From positions 62,001-126,000 of the forward strand of contig JAXLWB010000004.1 of the NCBI GenBank assembly GCA_046328715.1: DNA of 64,000 nucleotides, in the 5' to 3' direction. Both the position numbers and the translations under genes were made by a program. Position 1 is the first letter of the stretch. Each line of letters starts with the position of its first letter. This document shows positions 36,501 to 42,929 of the stretch, in pieces. Under the pieces are notes generated by a model. It was not told the DNA's origin. It did no database searches and worked only from the letters and a program-made list of their open reading frames with translations. The DNA is from JAXLWB01 sp046328715. GTDB lineage: Bacteria; Chloroflexota; Anaerolineae; Caldilineales; Caldilineaceae.

Positions 36501-36837
36501 ATACGCGCAACATGCCTTCCGCCTGCCCAGTGAAGATATGCGCGTGCTGCTCTTCCAGATTGTGCGCGAGTTGCTCTTTAATGTGGTCAAGCACTCAGGA
36601 ACCGACCACGCCAAGGTAGAACTGCTCGATGGCATGCCGGGAATCCTGCGCATTATCATTAGTGACAAAGGTCGTGGCTTTGACTCGGGAAGTCTATCCC
36701 CAAAGCAGGATGGTGGCTTTGGACTCTTCAGCATCCGCGAGCGACTGGACCTCTTTAGCGGTCGTATGGAGATCCAGTCGGCACCCGGCCAGGGTACGCG
36801 CATCACGCTTACGGTGCCGGTTGGGATGAGTTCCTAA
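30523..36837 (+). CDS. Giant CheB-CheR-PAS/GAF histidine kinase
   Basis: 2104 aa from ATG 30523 (MPSNPDETMPSEQ); ATG 30547 is an alternative. Domains by eye: CheB methylesterase (about 26-195; GIGASAGGLA, VIVHLSPEH, SGSGSDGAVG), CheR methyltransferase (about 230-495; SAM site VWTVGCATGEEAYSIA), a coiled coil with repeated EELQS/TNEE heptads (about 670-750), then PAS, PAS, GAF, PAS, GAF, GAF, PAS, PAS (about 750-1860; PAS ends marked by ITERKR/ISDRKR). The last part is a HisKA_3 box (RRRLSQLLHDDLQQLLYG) and ATPase (VRELLFNVVKHSG; DKGRGFD; GGFGLFSIRERL). It couples opposing receptor-modifying activities to a NarL-type kinase. No cognate regulator is adjacent. CheB/CheR-PAS hybrids are known; this length and order are unusual. 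Confidence 0.9.
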   Translation: MPSNPDETMPSEQAELQEATAIPAQRLSVIGIGASAGGLAALRAFFSALPEHNGLAFVVIVHLSPEHESILASLLQPYTTMPVMQVTEPVEMQAEHVYVIPPAKKMVVSGNSLELVEFDEPAGARRTHLMQIDAFFRSLAENHGDGGAVILSGSGSDGAVGIQAIKEKGGLLLAQLPEEAEYDGMPRSAIATGLVDIVAPVAELATQLVAAKQMRDTLQLPVDGEPLSEPMQQTLTQILAQLRVRTGHDFNGYKQATLLRRLSRRMQITQVTTLTAYLQRLRQDSAEAELLFRDLLINVTEFFRDHEAWAALETNIVPQLFAGKGRDDNVRVWTVGCATGEEAYSIAMLLLEAVSELVAPPTIQIFASDLGQAALDFAREGVYPSAIADDISASRLARFFTQENSHYRVRPELRETILFTQHNLLQDPPFSRLDLLICRNLLIYIQRELQEKVFETFYYALRGDAKQRGFLFLGNAESAEGSTDLFDTLDKRHRLYQRRVREHTLPILPSLPLLPHAVRLPALETDAPRPLQLSPGAEHQRLLEVNAPPSLLVDRDYNVLHLSERVGRYLLPPGGQPTTELLKLVRQELQPELRTALARAFEENKAISTRPIPVRFNGAPHPVYLMVRPYQPGEGAPQALVFFWEDETPVTVDPDAVISGNLNDTARKQLEGELRHVQNRLQSMREEYETTVEELRAANEELQSTNEEYKSTLEELETSKEELQSINEELQTINQELKTKIDEVTHAHSDVQNLFIATEIATLFLDRDLRVKRYTPAAAELFNLMPPDRGRPIAHLRSNLLYNELESDAQRVLAHLIPVEREAQSQGGRWFLVRVRPYRTLEDKIDGVVITFVDITANKAIEAELYKAKEYAESIVHTIPDALLVLDPALRVQMANDAFYETFQVKRETTEGRLVYELGNGQWNIPALRTLLEDILPDNKVFLGYEVEHTFEQLGRRVMLVNGRRLDHVQLILLAITDITERKQHERWQEFLLHLSDALRSLADAVAIQATVTRTVMEYFGADRCYYCEIEDNQAIIRRDAAREDLPSVVGVYPLVDFPLFSAMMNQGGPLVVQDTKHTDALDETLRELCLQMKINAFINVPVIKDHHYAGNLCLTQSARRQWTDFEVRLLQEIAERTWVAVERSRAEEALHKSEEKYGTLFNSIDEGFCLFELLYDETGKAVDYQFLEVNRVFEQQTGLANALGKLGSELAPNMENYWLEVYDQVVRTGEPTRFENYHTATGRWYEAYASRMGNVGDHHVCTVFSDITERKRREANLAFLAELSVEFAPYMRVEEITALLCEKLSRYLDLSRCDFSIVDEAVGIITTLYDWRRDADAPSVMGEHAISTFLTPEARRHYVAGNMAVISDTHQDPMISAPPEMMDALRIRAVVDSPYLESGQWKFLVSVCRSEVTAWRADEIDLIREVTARVYIRIERARAEEALRESEERQAFLLRLSDVLRPLTDPLEMQEQSARMLGQTLGANRVGYAEDQGDDDTVVVTRNYVHDVPSIEGRYHYANYGPALLRQVQAGRSAIYPDVANDPNLTDVEKASYAVLQIGSTVNIPLMKAGRLVAILFVHCKAAHTWRATDLELMQETADRTWSAVERARAEEQLRQREAELARVQRIGGVGGLAIDVTGGLTGRRSPEYLRLHGLTAASVNETHEDWLQRVHPDDRAQADRILGEALAGTGSRYENEYRIIRPSDGQVRWIAAVAAIERDRQGQPLHLVGAHIDITERKRAEEALRTSEGQLRSLIENLPGGAVFIFDPDLRYLLAEGEALRVAGLQSEELVGKTVFEALTSGLAVSYEPQLRQALTGVPFLHEHDAHGRSYITRGTPLRATNGDIYAVLAVSYDISDRKRAEHALQELNDSLEQEVNTRTTQVRELASTLTLAEQRERRRLSQLLHDDLQQLLYGVQMRIVSIVQDIDGKVPASVLRHVEETDSWLTQAIQMVRQLTVDLSPPVLKGEGLMDALRWLVRQMLEVNGLHVELYAQHAFRLPSEDMRVLLFQIVRELLFNVVKHSGTDHAKVELLDGMPGILRIIISDKGRGFDSGSLSPKQDGGFGLFSIRERLDLFSGRMEIQSAPGQGTRITLTVPVGMSS

Positions 36838-36899
36838 TTGATGTTACGCTCCTAACCCATGTCATGTCACTGATAGGCATTTGAGAGTACTGCCATTCT

Positions 36900-37562
36900 C
36901 TAAGTCTCTTCGATTGGCGGATAGCGCAGTCCAACTGCAATCAACAGATGTGGCTCGTTCTTAAAGGCGGTGCGCATCACCACGCGCAAAATCCTCGTCC
37001 ACTGGCGTAGGAATTGCATCGTGTTGTTACGCTCTTGCATGAGGGTTTCGGCCCTTGCTTCCTGCTTGAATTGCTGCGAATAAGCTTGACTCGCCCGTTG
37101 CACGGCGCGCACGCTATCCGCAATCCGCACTGGGCTGAGACCATGCTTTGCCAGTAGCACTTGATGGACAGTGCTCTTTTGAAGGTTGTTATAGAAAGTT
37201 TCGGCGTCGTCCTGCCAACTGTAAAAGCTGATTTTGCGTTTGCTGCGTCGTTTGGCGGGAAAAATGGTGCGCAGCGAACGCTCTTCGCCCACTGCCAAGC
37301 GGGCAAGGCGCAGGTCCAATGTGTAATGTAAGCGAGCAATCTTCCAGGCCTGGACAAACTCCTCGGCCAACTCCGCCTTGGTCTGTCGAGATTCCTCACG
37401 TACATGGCTCAACGAGCGTGCCTTTTCATAGAGTGTAAAGCCCTCTTGTAGCTGTTCCCTGCCATAGCCGCAATTTGCGAGCAGATGTTCCATCTTGGGC
37501 TCGTTCAGCAGCAGTGTGAGAATGTACCCTACTTCGTCTAATTCCCGCTCGATAGCAGTCAT
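36900..37562 (-). CDS. Helical protein of a three-member paralogous family (copy 1)
   Basis: 220 aa, all helical, Arg/Gln-rich, no membrane segment. Shared family landmarks: an N-terminal L..CGYGREQLQEGFTLYEKA block, a central FYNNLQ, and a C-terminal RQWTRILRVVMRTAF ... PHLLIAVGLR. Its ATG overlaps the stop of copy 2 (ATGA, 37559-37562), so both are made from one mRNA. Copy 3 is at 61116-61847. I recall similar uncharacterised proteins in other phyla, but cannot name the family. Function unknown. Confidence 0.7.
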   Translation of the reverse strand: MTAIERELDEVGYILTLLLNEPKMEHLLANCGYGREQLQEGFTLYEKARSLSHVREESRQTKAELAEEFVQAWKIARLHYTLDLRLARLAVGEERSLRTIFPAKRRSKRKISFYSWQDDAETFYNNLQKSTVHQVLLAKHGLSPVRIADSVRAVQRASQAYSQQFKQEARAETLMQERNNTMQFLRQWTRILRVVMRTAFKNEPHLLIAVGLRYPPIEET

Positions 37563-38224
37563 ACTTGGCTCCTTGCTTTCTGCCCGCGTGGCTCGACACC
37601 TAGCGAGGCTAATAGGTCAGGATTGTTGTCGCAGGCAAGGCAGAGACTGATTTTGAAGAGCGCCAGCCAATTACGCAGACATTTGAGGGCGGCGTCGCGT
37701 TCGTGTGTAGAATAGTTTGCCTCAGAATGGTGTTGAACATGGGTGGAGCGCGCCTCGTCTACCTTTTGCAGCGCGTTCAGACTTGCGGCCAACCGCTCCG
37801 AGGTCAGGCCATAGGGCTCAAGCAATTCGAGCAACGTCGCATCGCTTTGCAGATAGTTGTAAAAGATCTCGGCCTCACGCTGCCAGTTGTCCGCAGCCTG
37901 GTGCTGTGAACCGTTGGTTTTGAGCAGTGCACGCCAATCGCAGAGATCGCCAAGGGCCATTTTGGCCAGGCTCAGATCGAGGTTATAGCGGCGTTGCGCC
38001 TTGTAGCGAATCTGGCGAAAATCTTGGGTAGCATTCAACTTCGCCTTCTGGGCCTCGCTCCGCTCGCCGATCAAGGTCCGTGCTCTTTCATAGAGCATAA
38101 GCCCCTGTTGTAACTGTTCCATGCTATAGCCAATACTGAGCAGAGGTGCCTGGAACGTCGGCTCGCTCTGCAGCTTGATCAAGATCAACTCTACCTGTTT
38201 CAACTCCTGTTCAATCGATGTCAT
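37559..38224 (-). CDS. Helical protein of a three-member paralogous family (copy 2)
   Basis: 221 aa. Same layout as copy 1: LLSIGYSMEQLQQGLMLYER, then FYNYLQSD, then CLRNWLALFKISLCLACDNN and PDLLASLGVEPRG. Upstream gene of a two-gene coupled unit. Further upstream, on the same strand, lie a 630-bp repeat block and the CHAT protease gene. A shared role with the CHAT protein is possible from position only. Confidence 0.7.
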   Translation of the reverse strand: MTSIEQELKQVELILIKLQSEPTFQAPLLSIGYSMEQLQQGLMLYERARTLIGERSEAQKAKLNATQDFRQIRYKAQRRYNLDLSLAKMALGDLCDWRALLKTNGSQHQAADNWQREAEIFYNYLQSDATLLELLEPYGLTSERLAASLNALQKVDEARSTHVQHHSEANYSTHERDAALKCLRNWLALFKISLCLACDNNPDLLASLGVEPRGQKARSQV

Positions 38225-38422
38225 CGCTGTCTTCCTTTCGTTGACGCAGTTGTGAGCGCATGAAATCTTACCTGAAACTTACATCAAGAAGATAACGTTT
38301 CTCGCTCACCAATGGTTCACGAAAAAGATAGGAAGTTTAAAAATTGATGATAAATGAGGCAATTCAAAGAGAGGATCGGTCATTCCAAAGGAATTTCAGC
38401 AAAGTCGCTTTCGCCAATACCG

Positions 38423-38875
38423 TAGCCGCTGCTTTTAGCTGCGGACTCTGGACATGACCTGCGTCTGTGCCGCTAGACATGCAGAGCCATCAGAATCCCT
38501 TGATACACATGGGGCTTTTAGCTAGGACCCACATTTGTGCGGCTGAAAGCACGCAACAGCCAGAGCCCCGCACGTGAGTAAGGGGAACATCAGAACCCCA
38601 CCCAAGGGGTACCCGGTCAGTAAGGGGACCGTACGCTGACGCTGACGGCTCTGATGCGCTCTACCCGACAAATTTGTACAACAGAAAGACAAAGTACCGT
38701 AGCTGCGGACTCTGGACATGACCTGCGTTTGTGCGGTTGAAAGCACGCAACAGTCAGAGCCCCGCACGTAAGTAAGGGGGAACATCAGAACCCCACCCAA
38801 GGGGTACCCGGTCAGTAAGGGGACTGTACGCTGACGCTGACGGCTCTGATGCGCTCTACCCGACAAATTCGTATA
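38423..38875. repeat. Complex repeat block with 195-bp tandem duplication reaching into the CHAT gene
   Basis: Two copies of a 195-bp unit lie at about 38534-38696 and 38728-38891; matching points are GCGCTCTACC at 38656 and 38851. The second copy includes the last codons of the CHAT gene; the first carries a diverged copy of that end (minus strand reads as FVFLLYKFVG then stop, against FVFRLYEFVG). The lead-in AGCTGCGGACTCTGGACATG occurs at about 38439 and 38701. CCGCAGCTAAAAGCAGCGG (inverted) links to 28697. Words GAGCCCCGCACGT and CTGACGCTGACGG link it to the GAGCCCC family. 38225-38422 holds no gene. Confidence 0.75.
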
Positions 38876-39794
38876 GCCGAAAGACGAAGGCTTTATTGAG
38901 GGCGGTGACCAAATTGAGTTTTTTCTGATCGTGGTAAAACTCGTAGAGACGTTTGCGTGTCTCAAACAGGGCCCGGATGGGGTTTTTGTGTCTCAAGAGG
39001 GCCGTAAAGAACCAGATCATGGTATTGGTGGAGGAATCTCCAGCATCGTTGCTGACGATTGGCGCCAGGTAGTATTGGGTGTCGCTCTCTTCCTGAAAGG
39101 CATCGAGATAGGTCATGTTGGCCCCCTGCTGACACGAGTCAAAATAAACCACCCATGCCTCCAATTTGCCGACCAAACCGGCACGCAGCGTTTCGTCATT
39201 GAGATACAACCCACCCCGACTTTCTTCATCGATGTCGCCATGAGCACTGATGACCAGGACATCTAACTCGCTGGCCGCATCTTGAATCATGCGCATCGAA
39301 GCATTCTTCATCTCCGCATATTGGGCATCGGGCAGCAGCTTGGCCACTGAACGGCAGGCTTCCTCTGGGTCGGCGGTGAGATCGGCAATGAGCAGAGCGC
39401 TGCCCAACTCAATGGTTGGATTGTCTTCGCCTTCGCCCTCGTCTACCTGATAACAGATCGGGCGTTGTAGAAAGAGCGGTGCGCCTTCAAAGTGTAGCAA
39501 GTCGAAGGCACAACGAACCACGTCCTCATAGACAATGATGCGTAGCAAATCGCACACTTTGATCTGAGCGGCGAAAGGTGTGAGGAGCCGGGCGCTGAGC
39601 GTCTGAATGGTTGACTCCAACACCTTGACGTCGTGTGTTTTGATCTCTTGTAAGATCTCGTAGATCGTGTTGAATTGCGCTAGAATGCTCTTGGCTTCGC
39701 CTTCCAAGGTCAACTCTTTTTCGTAATCGTCGGCCTCGGCGTAGATGCAGAAATCGTTCTTCTCGGTCCAAAACTCTAGTAGAAATGTGCTCAT
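38856..39794 (-). CDS. CHAT-domain caspase-like protease
   Basis: 312 aa. The catalytic dyad is clear: His185 in DVLVISAHGDIDEESRGGLY and Cys221 in VVYFDSCQQGAN, the CHAT/caspase-fold arrangement. N-terminal 110 residues (IIVYEDVVRCAFDLLHFEGA, PLFLQRPICYQV) are the usual first strands of CHAT proteins; APIVSNDAGDSSTNTMIWFF is the loop after the Cys, and PIRALFETRKRLYE the final helix. No fused sensor domain, so it may be activated by a partner. CHAT proteases cleave partner proteins in immunity or programmed death systems. Its 3' end lies in a tandem duplication. Confidence 0.9.
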   Translation of the reverse strand: MSTFLLEFWTEKNDFCIYAEADDYEKELTLEGEAKSILAQFNTIYEILQEIKTHDVKVLESTIQTLSARLLTPFAAQIKVCDLLRIIVYEDVVRCAFDLLHFEGAPLFLQRPICYQVDEGEGEDNPTIELGSALLIADLTADPEEACRSVAKLLPDAQYAEMKNASMRMIQDAASELDVLVISAHGDIDEESRGGLYLNDETLRAGLVGKLEAWVVYFDSCQQGANMTYLDAFQEESDTQYYLAPIVSNDAGDSSTNTMIWFFTALLRHKNPIRALFETRKRLYEFYHDQKKLNLVTALNKAFVFRLYEFVG

Positions 39795-39884
39795 AAAGGT
39801 CGGCTTTTCGCTAAGGAATGAATGTAGATAAATTCAGTAATTCGTAATGATTGTAGCCGACCAGTAAGAAAAGAGCAAACCGTT

Positions 39885-40469
39885 TTAGGGGAGAGGCCGG
39901 ATCGGGCCATGACCAGGGTAAATGCGAAGAACCTTGAGCGCACGCAGTTTGTCCCAGCTTTGTCGAATCACCTCGGCCTGTCCTTCTGCGCTCGAATCGG
40001 GTGGGGTAAGGTCGCCGGTGAAGGCAATTCCTTCATCCAGCACTAAGCTGACGCTGTCATCGCTGTGGCCAGGGGTACTGACGACCTCACCTGCAAAGCT
40101 CAACTTCGCTGCGAGCCAGGCACGGCTCTCGGCAGTAGTAAGCTGAAGGCTATCATGCAGACGAATCTCGACGTAACTACTGTCCGGCTTCACATAGACT
40201 TTCATTTGAGGAACTGCCGCCAGTTGCTCTTGGAATATCAGATGTTTGACCCCTTCGGCCTTGAGTTCTTGCACCAGCCCTGCATGGTCCGGGTGAAAGT
40301 GGGTAACGCAGAAGTAAGGGATACCCTGGAGGGTGATTCCAGCGCGCTTGAGCGAGGCGCGCAACTTGGGTAGCGTGCCGGGGAAGCCCACATCGATCAG
40401 CAATCGTTTGCGGTTCTGTTCGAGCACATAATAGTTGGTCGAGTCGTAGCCGACATTGACAATGTTCAT
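39885..40469 (-). CDS. Metallo-beta-lactamase-fold hydrolase
   Basis: 194 aa. Metal motif THFHPDHAG with His57, His59, Asp61 and His62; further ligands in STPGHSDDS, FTGDLT and the terminal YPGHGPI. A compact single domain as in glyoxalase II-like and other small hydrolases. Substrate cannot be told. It lies downstream of the CHAT gene's start on the same strand direction with a 90-bp gap, so the two could share a transcript (MBL first, CHAT second). Confidence 0.9.
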   Translation of the reverse strand: MNIVNVGYDSTNYYVLEQNRKRLLIDVGFPGTLPKLRASLKRAGITLQGIPYFCVTHFHPDHAGLVQELKAEGVKHLIFQEQLAAVPQMKVYVKPDSSYVEIRLHDSLQLTTAESRAWLAAKLSFAGEVVSTPGHSDDSVSLVLDEGIAFTGDLTPPDSSAEGQAEVIRQSWDKLRALKVLRIYPGHGPIRPLP

Positions 40470-40499
40470 AATGCTGCTTTCCGTCGCTCCTCTGTTAGA

Positions 40500-40616
40500 A
40501 ACTGTCTAAAAAGGCTCAATTCAGGCTCTGTAGAGGCGGTTCGCAACCGCCGCTCCCTTGTGCCCACGCAAGACCGGCGGTTGCGAACCGCCTCTACGAC
40601 GACTTTTCAGACGGTC
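40500..40616. mobile_element. MITE-like foldback element (about 117 bp)
   Basis: Inner arms 40531-40551 and 40576-40596 are 21-bp perfect inverted copies (GAGGCGGTTCGCAACCGCC). Outer ends ACTGTCTAAAAAG (40501-40513) and CTTTTCAGACGGT (40603-40615) are imperfect terminal inverted repeats, as expected of a small non-autonomous transposon. No target duplication could be fixed. Confidence 0.7.
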
Positions 40617-40626
40617 TCTTAGGCGC

Positions 40627-40712
40627 GTGAGCGCTCAAAAACGTCCCCGGCATGGAGCAGAAAATATAAATATAACAAAAATCATCTGCTCCATGCCGGG
40701 GACGTTGCTCAC
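40627..40712. repeat. 22-bp perfect foldback with AT-rich loop
   Basis: Arms 40640-40661 and 40685-40706 (core ACGTCCCCGGCATGGAGCAG) match perfectly, and GTGAGC/GCTCAC extends them with a bulge. The loop is AT-rich. It sits just after the MITE; possibly a second, unrelated element. Confidence 0.7.
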
Positions 40713-40851
40713 ACCTTGCATAGATGCCCTTCGCTCAGTATAACAAGACGAACCGCAAAGACCAATCTCCAAAGGCAGTCAGGCTTTTTTGCAAGAAAGC
40801 TAGAAGATGCTTACCATTTTCTCTACCAACATCAGCCAAGGTAATCAGTAG

Positions 40852-40945
40852 GACAGTAGGACAGTAGGACAGTGAGTCAGTAGCATAAAACATATACTGT
40901 CTTACTGTCTTACTGACTCACTGTCTCTCTGCCTCACTGCAATAG
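40852..40945. repeat. Repeat-word hairpin (GACAGTAG / GACAGTGAGTCAGTA vocabulary)
   Basis: Left arm: three AGGACAGT copies and GTGAGTCAGTA. Right arm: TACTGTCT, TACTGTCT, TACTGACTCACTGTC, TCTCTGCC, TCACTGC. Several pairing registers are possible. The same words build 58564-58620, 18 kb away. It lies upstream of the serine hydrolase gene. The rest of 40712-40981 shows nothing else. Confidence 0.75.
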
Positions 40946-40981
40946 TGCCTACAAATTCAACTTACACCCAGGAGAACCACC

Positions 40982-42217
40982 ATGTCACTTCCCATTCATG
41001 CGCCTGAATCGGTCGGTTTTAATGCCAAACGACTGGAGCGCATCAAACCAGCCATGCAAAAATATGTCGATCAAGTTGGCTTTGCAGGTGTCAGCAGCCT
41101 GTTGGCGCGTCGTGGCAAGGTGATCCATTTTGAACAAGTCGGCTGGCAGGATCGCGAGGCACAGGTTCCCTTGGCTCCCGATACGATTTATCGTATCTAC
41201 TCGATGACCAAGCCCATCATCTGCACAGCGTTGATGACGCTCTACGAAGAGGGCAAATTTCAGTTGTTCGAGCCGGTGATGAAATATATTCCAGCTTTTG
41301 CGCGCACCAAGGTCTATAGCGAGGGCGGTGAGCAGGAACAGCGCCGTCCGATGCAGATCCGCGACTTGTTTACGTACAGCGCAGGGTTGACCTATGATTT
41401 TCTCGAAGATTCTCCGGTGGGTGAACTCTACCGTCAGGCACGGCCTATCTCAAATGCTGATAATTCGTTGGAGCAGGCAGTTCGAGAATTAGCCCGTCTG
41501 CCGTTGGCCTATCAACCCGGCTCCCGCTGGCATTACAGTGTGGGGATCGATGTATTGGCACAGTTGATTCAGGTGATTTCGGGCCAACCCTTGCAGGATT
41601 TCCTGGCTGAACGGCTCTTTCGCCCTCTCGGCATGGTTGACACTGCCTTCTATGTGCCAGATGCGAAGCAGTCACGGCTCTCGGCCATGTACGGTCACCC
41701 CGACATCATTGAGCCAGGGATGACCTTCGGCAAGTTGTTTCAGGCCTGGTTGAAGCATGACAATCAACGCCGCAATGTCGAGTCAACCTATCCCTCCAAC
41801 TCATTGCAATTTGCACGCGGTGGGCATGGTCTCTATTCGACGGCGGCAGATTACCTGCGTTTTGCCCAGATGTTGCTTAGCGGACGCAGTGAGGATGGCC
41901 AGCGCATCCTAGGGCGACGAACGCTGCAACTGATGCACAGCAACCATCTGCCTCCAGCGTTGCTGCCCTATGAGCTGAACGGCATTCCCTCGTTGGGCTA
42001 TGGCTTTGGCTTGGGTTCACGAGTGTTGATGAATGTGGCGCAATCGGCGTTGGTTGGATCGGTGGGCGAATTTGGCTGGGCTGGCGCGGCCAAAACTTAC
42101 TACTGGGTCGATCCGGTGGAGGAGATTGTCGGCGTGCTGATGACGCAATACATGGTCGCCTTCGATTTGCCGGATAAGGATTTTCAACTGCTGGCCTATC
42201 AGGCTCTGGAAGATTAG
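40982..42217 (+). CDS. Serine hydrolase, beta-lactamase class C/esterase family
   Basis: 411 aa. Nucleophile motif SMTK (Ser74, Lys77) in RIYSMTKPII; HYSVGIDVLAQLI stands at the second motif where class C enzymes have Y-x-N; GGHGLYSTAADYLRFAQML and GFGLGSRVL are further family hallmarks. CAGGAG lies 9 nt before the ATG. No signal peptide, so it is probably a cytoplasmic esterase or peptidase rather than a resistance enzyme. Family firm; substrate unknown. Confidence 0.9.
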   Translation: MSLPIHAPESVGFNAKRLERIKPAMQKYVDQVGFAGVSSLLARRGKVIHFEQVGWQDREAQVPLAPDTIYRIYSMTKPIICTALMTLYEEGKFQLFEPVMKYIPAFARTKVYSEGGEQEQRRPMQIRDLFTYSAGLTYDFLEDSPVGELYRQARPISNADNSLEQAVRELARLPLAYQPGSRWHYSVGIDVLAQLIQVISGQPLQDFLAERLFRPLGMVDTAFYVPDAKQSRLSAMYGHPDIIEPGMTFGKLFQAWLKHDNQRRNVESTYPSNSLQFARGGHGLYSTAADYLRFAQMLLSGRSEDGQRILGRRTLQLMHSNHLPPALLPYELNGIPSLGYGFGLGSRVLMNVAQSALVGSVGEFGWAGAAKTYYWVDPVEEIVGVLMTQYMVAFDLPDKDFQLLAYQALED

Positions 42218-42218
42218 G

Positions 42219-42292
42219 TAAATAGGCAGGTAGGGAGGTGAGGGGCAATCATCCGATCACCCTACCTCTCTATCTCCCCATCTACTTTCCGT
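42219..42292. repeat. Repeat-word hairpin (AGGTAGGG vocabulary)
   Basis: Left words AGGTAAAT, AGGCAGGT, AGGGAGGT, GAGGGG; right words CACCCTACCT, CTCTATCT, CCCCATCT. The clean stem is AGGTAGGG/CCCTACCT. Lies between convergent genes and may serve as their shared terminator; it overlaps the DUF411 stop codon. Confidence 0.55.
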
Positions 42293-42767
42293 AGCTTGCG
42301 AAGATCGCAGTATTGCCTGACTTATCGAACGAAATCACATCGAATGGTTCGGCAGCTTGGCCAGAAACTTCCATGCCGGGCGAGCCAATGGGCATGCCTG
42401 GGACGGCAATACCCACGATGTCTGGCCGCTCACTCAGGAGGCGATTGACTTCGGTAACAGGCACATGTCCTTCAACAACGTAGCCATCGACGATGGCTGT
42501 GTGGCAGGATTGAAGCTGTGGAGGAACTTGATACTTGGCTTTGATCTCAGATAGATCGGCCATATCCTGGGCATCTACTGTAAAGCCATTCTTCTCCATA
42601 TACTCCACCCAACCGCCACAACAACCTCAGGTAGGGGATTTATAGACGACGATACTTTTGCCATTGGCTGCGGTTGATTGGCTAGCGGTACTACTATTGC
42701 TTGCCTCACTTGCGCAAGCTGCCAGCAGCAAAATCAACAGCAATGCCATCGAACGCCAAAGACGCAT
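42282..42767 (-). CDS. DUF411 lipoprotein with in-frame UGA at a conserved Cys (candidate selenoprotein)
   Basis: 161 codons counting the UGA, from ATG 42765-42767, preceded by AAAGGAG. Signal peptide with lipobox LAAC. The DUF411 core is complete: VVYKSPT-[TGA]-GCCGGWVEYM, then QLQSCHTAIVDGYVVEGHVP and GIAVPGMPIGSPGME. Family members have Cys at the TGA position (KSPTCGCC). The frame runs on without any other lesion for 114 codons. Reading UGA as selenocysteine gives a U-G-C-C redox/metal site; a nonsense mutation or a base error (TGC/TGT to TGA) is the alternative. I found no clear SECIS hairpin by eye. DUF411 proteins are periplasmic metal-binding proteins, often linked to copper. No SelA/SelB genes in the window. 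Confidence 0.75.
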
Positions 42768-42929
42768 ACGCTCCTTTTGCAAGTACATGTTGAGACACTG
42801 GCGAACGATTGACGCATCCGGGTCCATTCTATCGCTATCAAGAGTTCGCCTAATTGGGTAGGTACTTGCCTTGCCGCATTGTACGCGCAATGCGTCTTTT
42901 TTGCCCTAGTCAACTGTCGAGGAAAGCCA

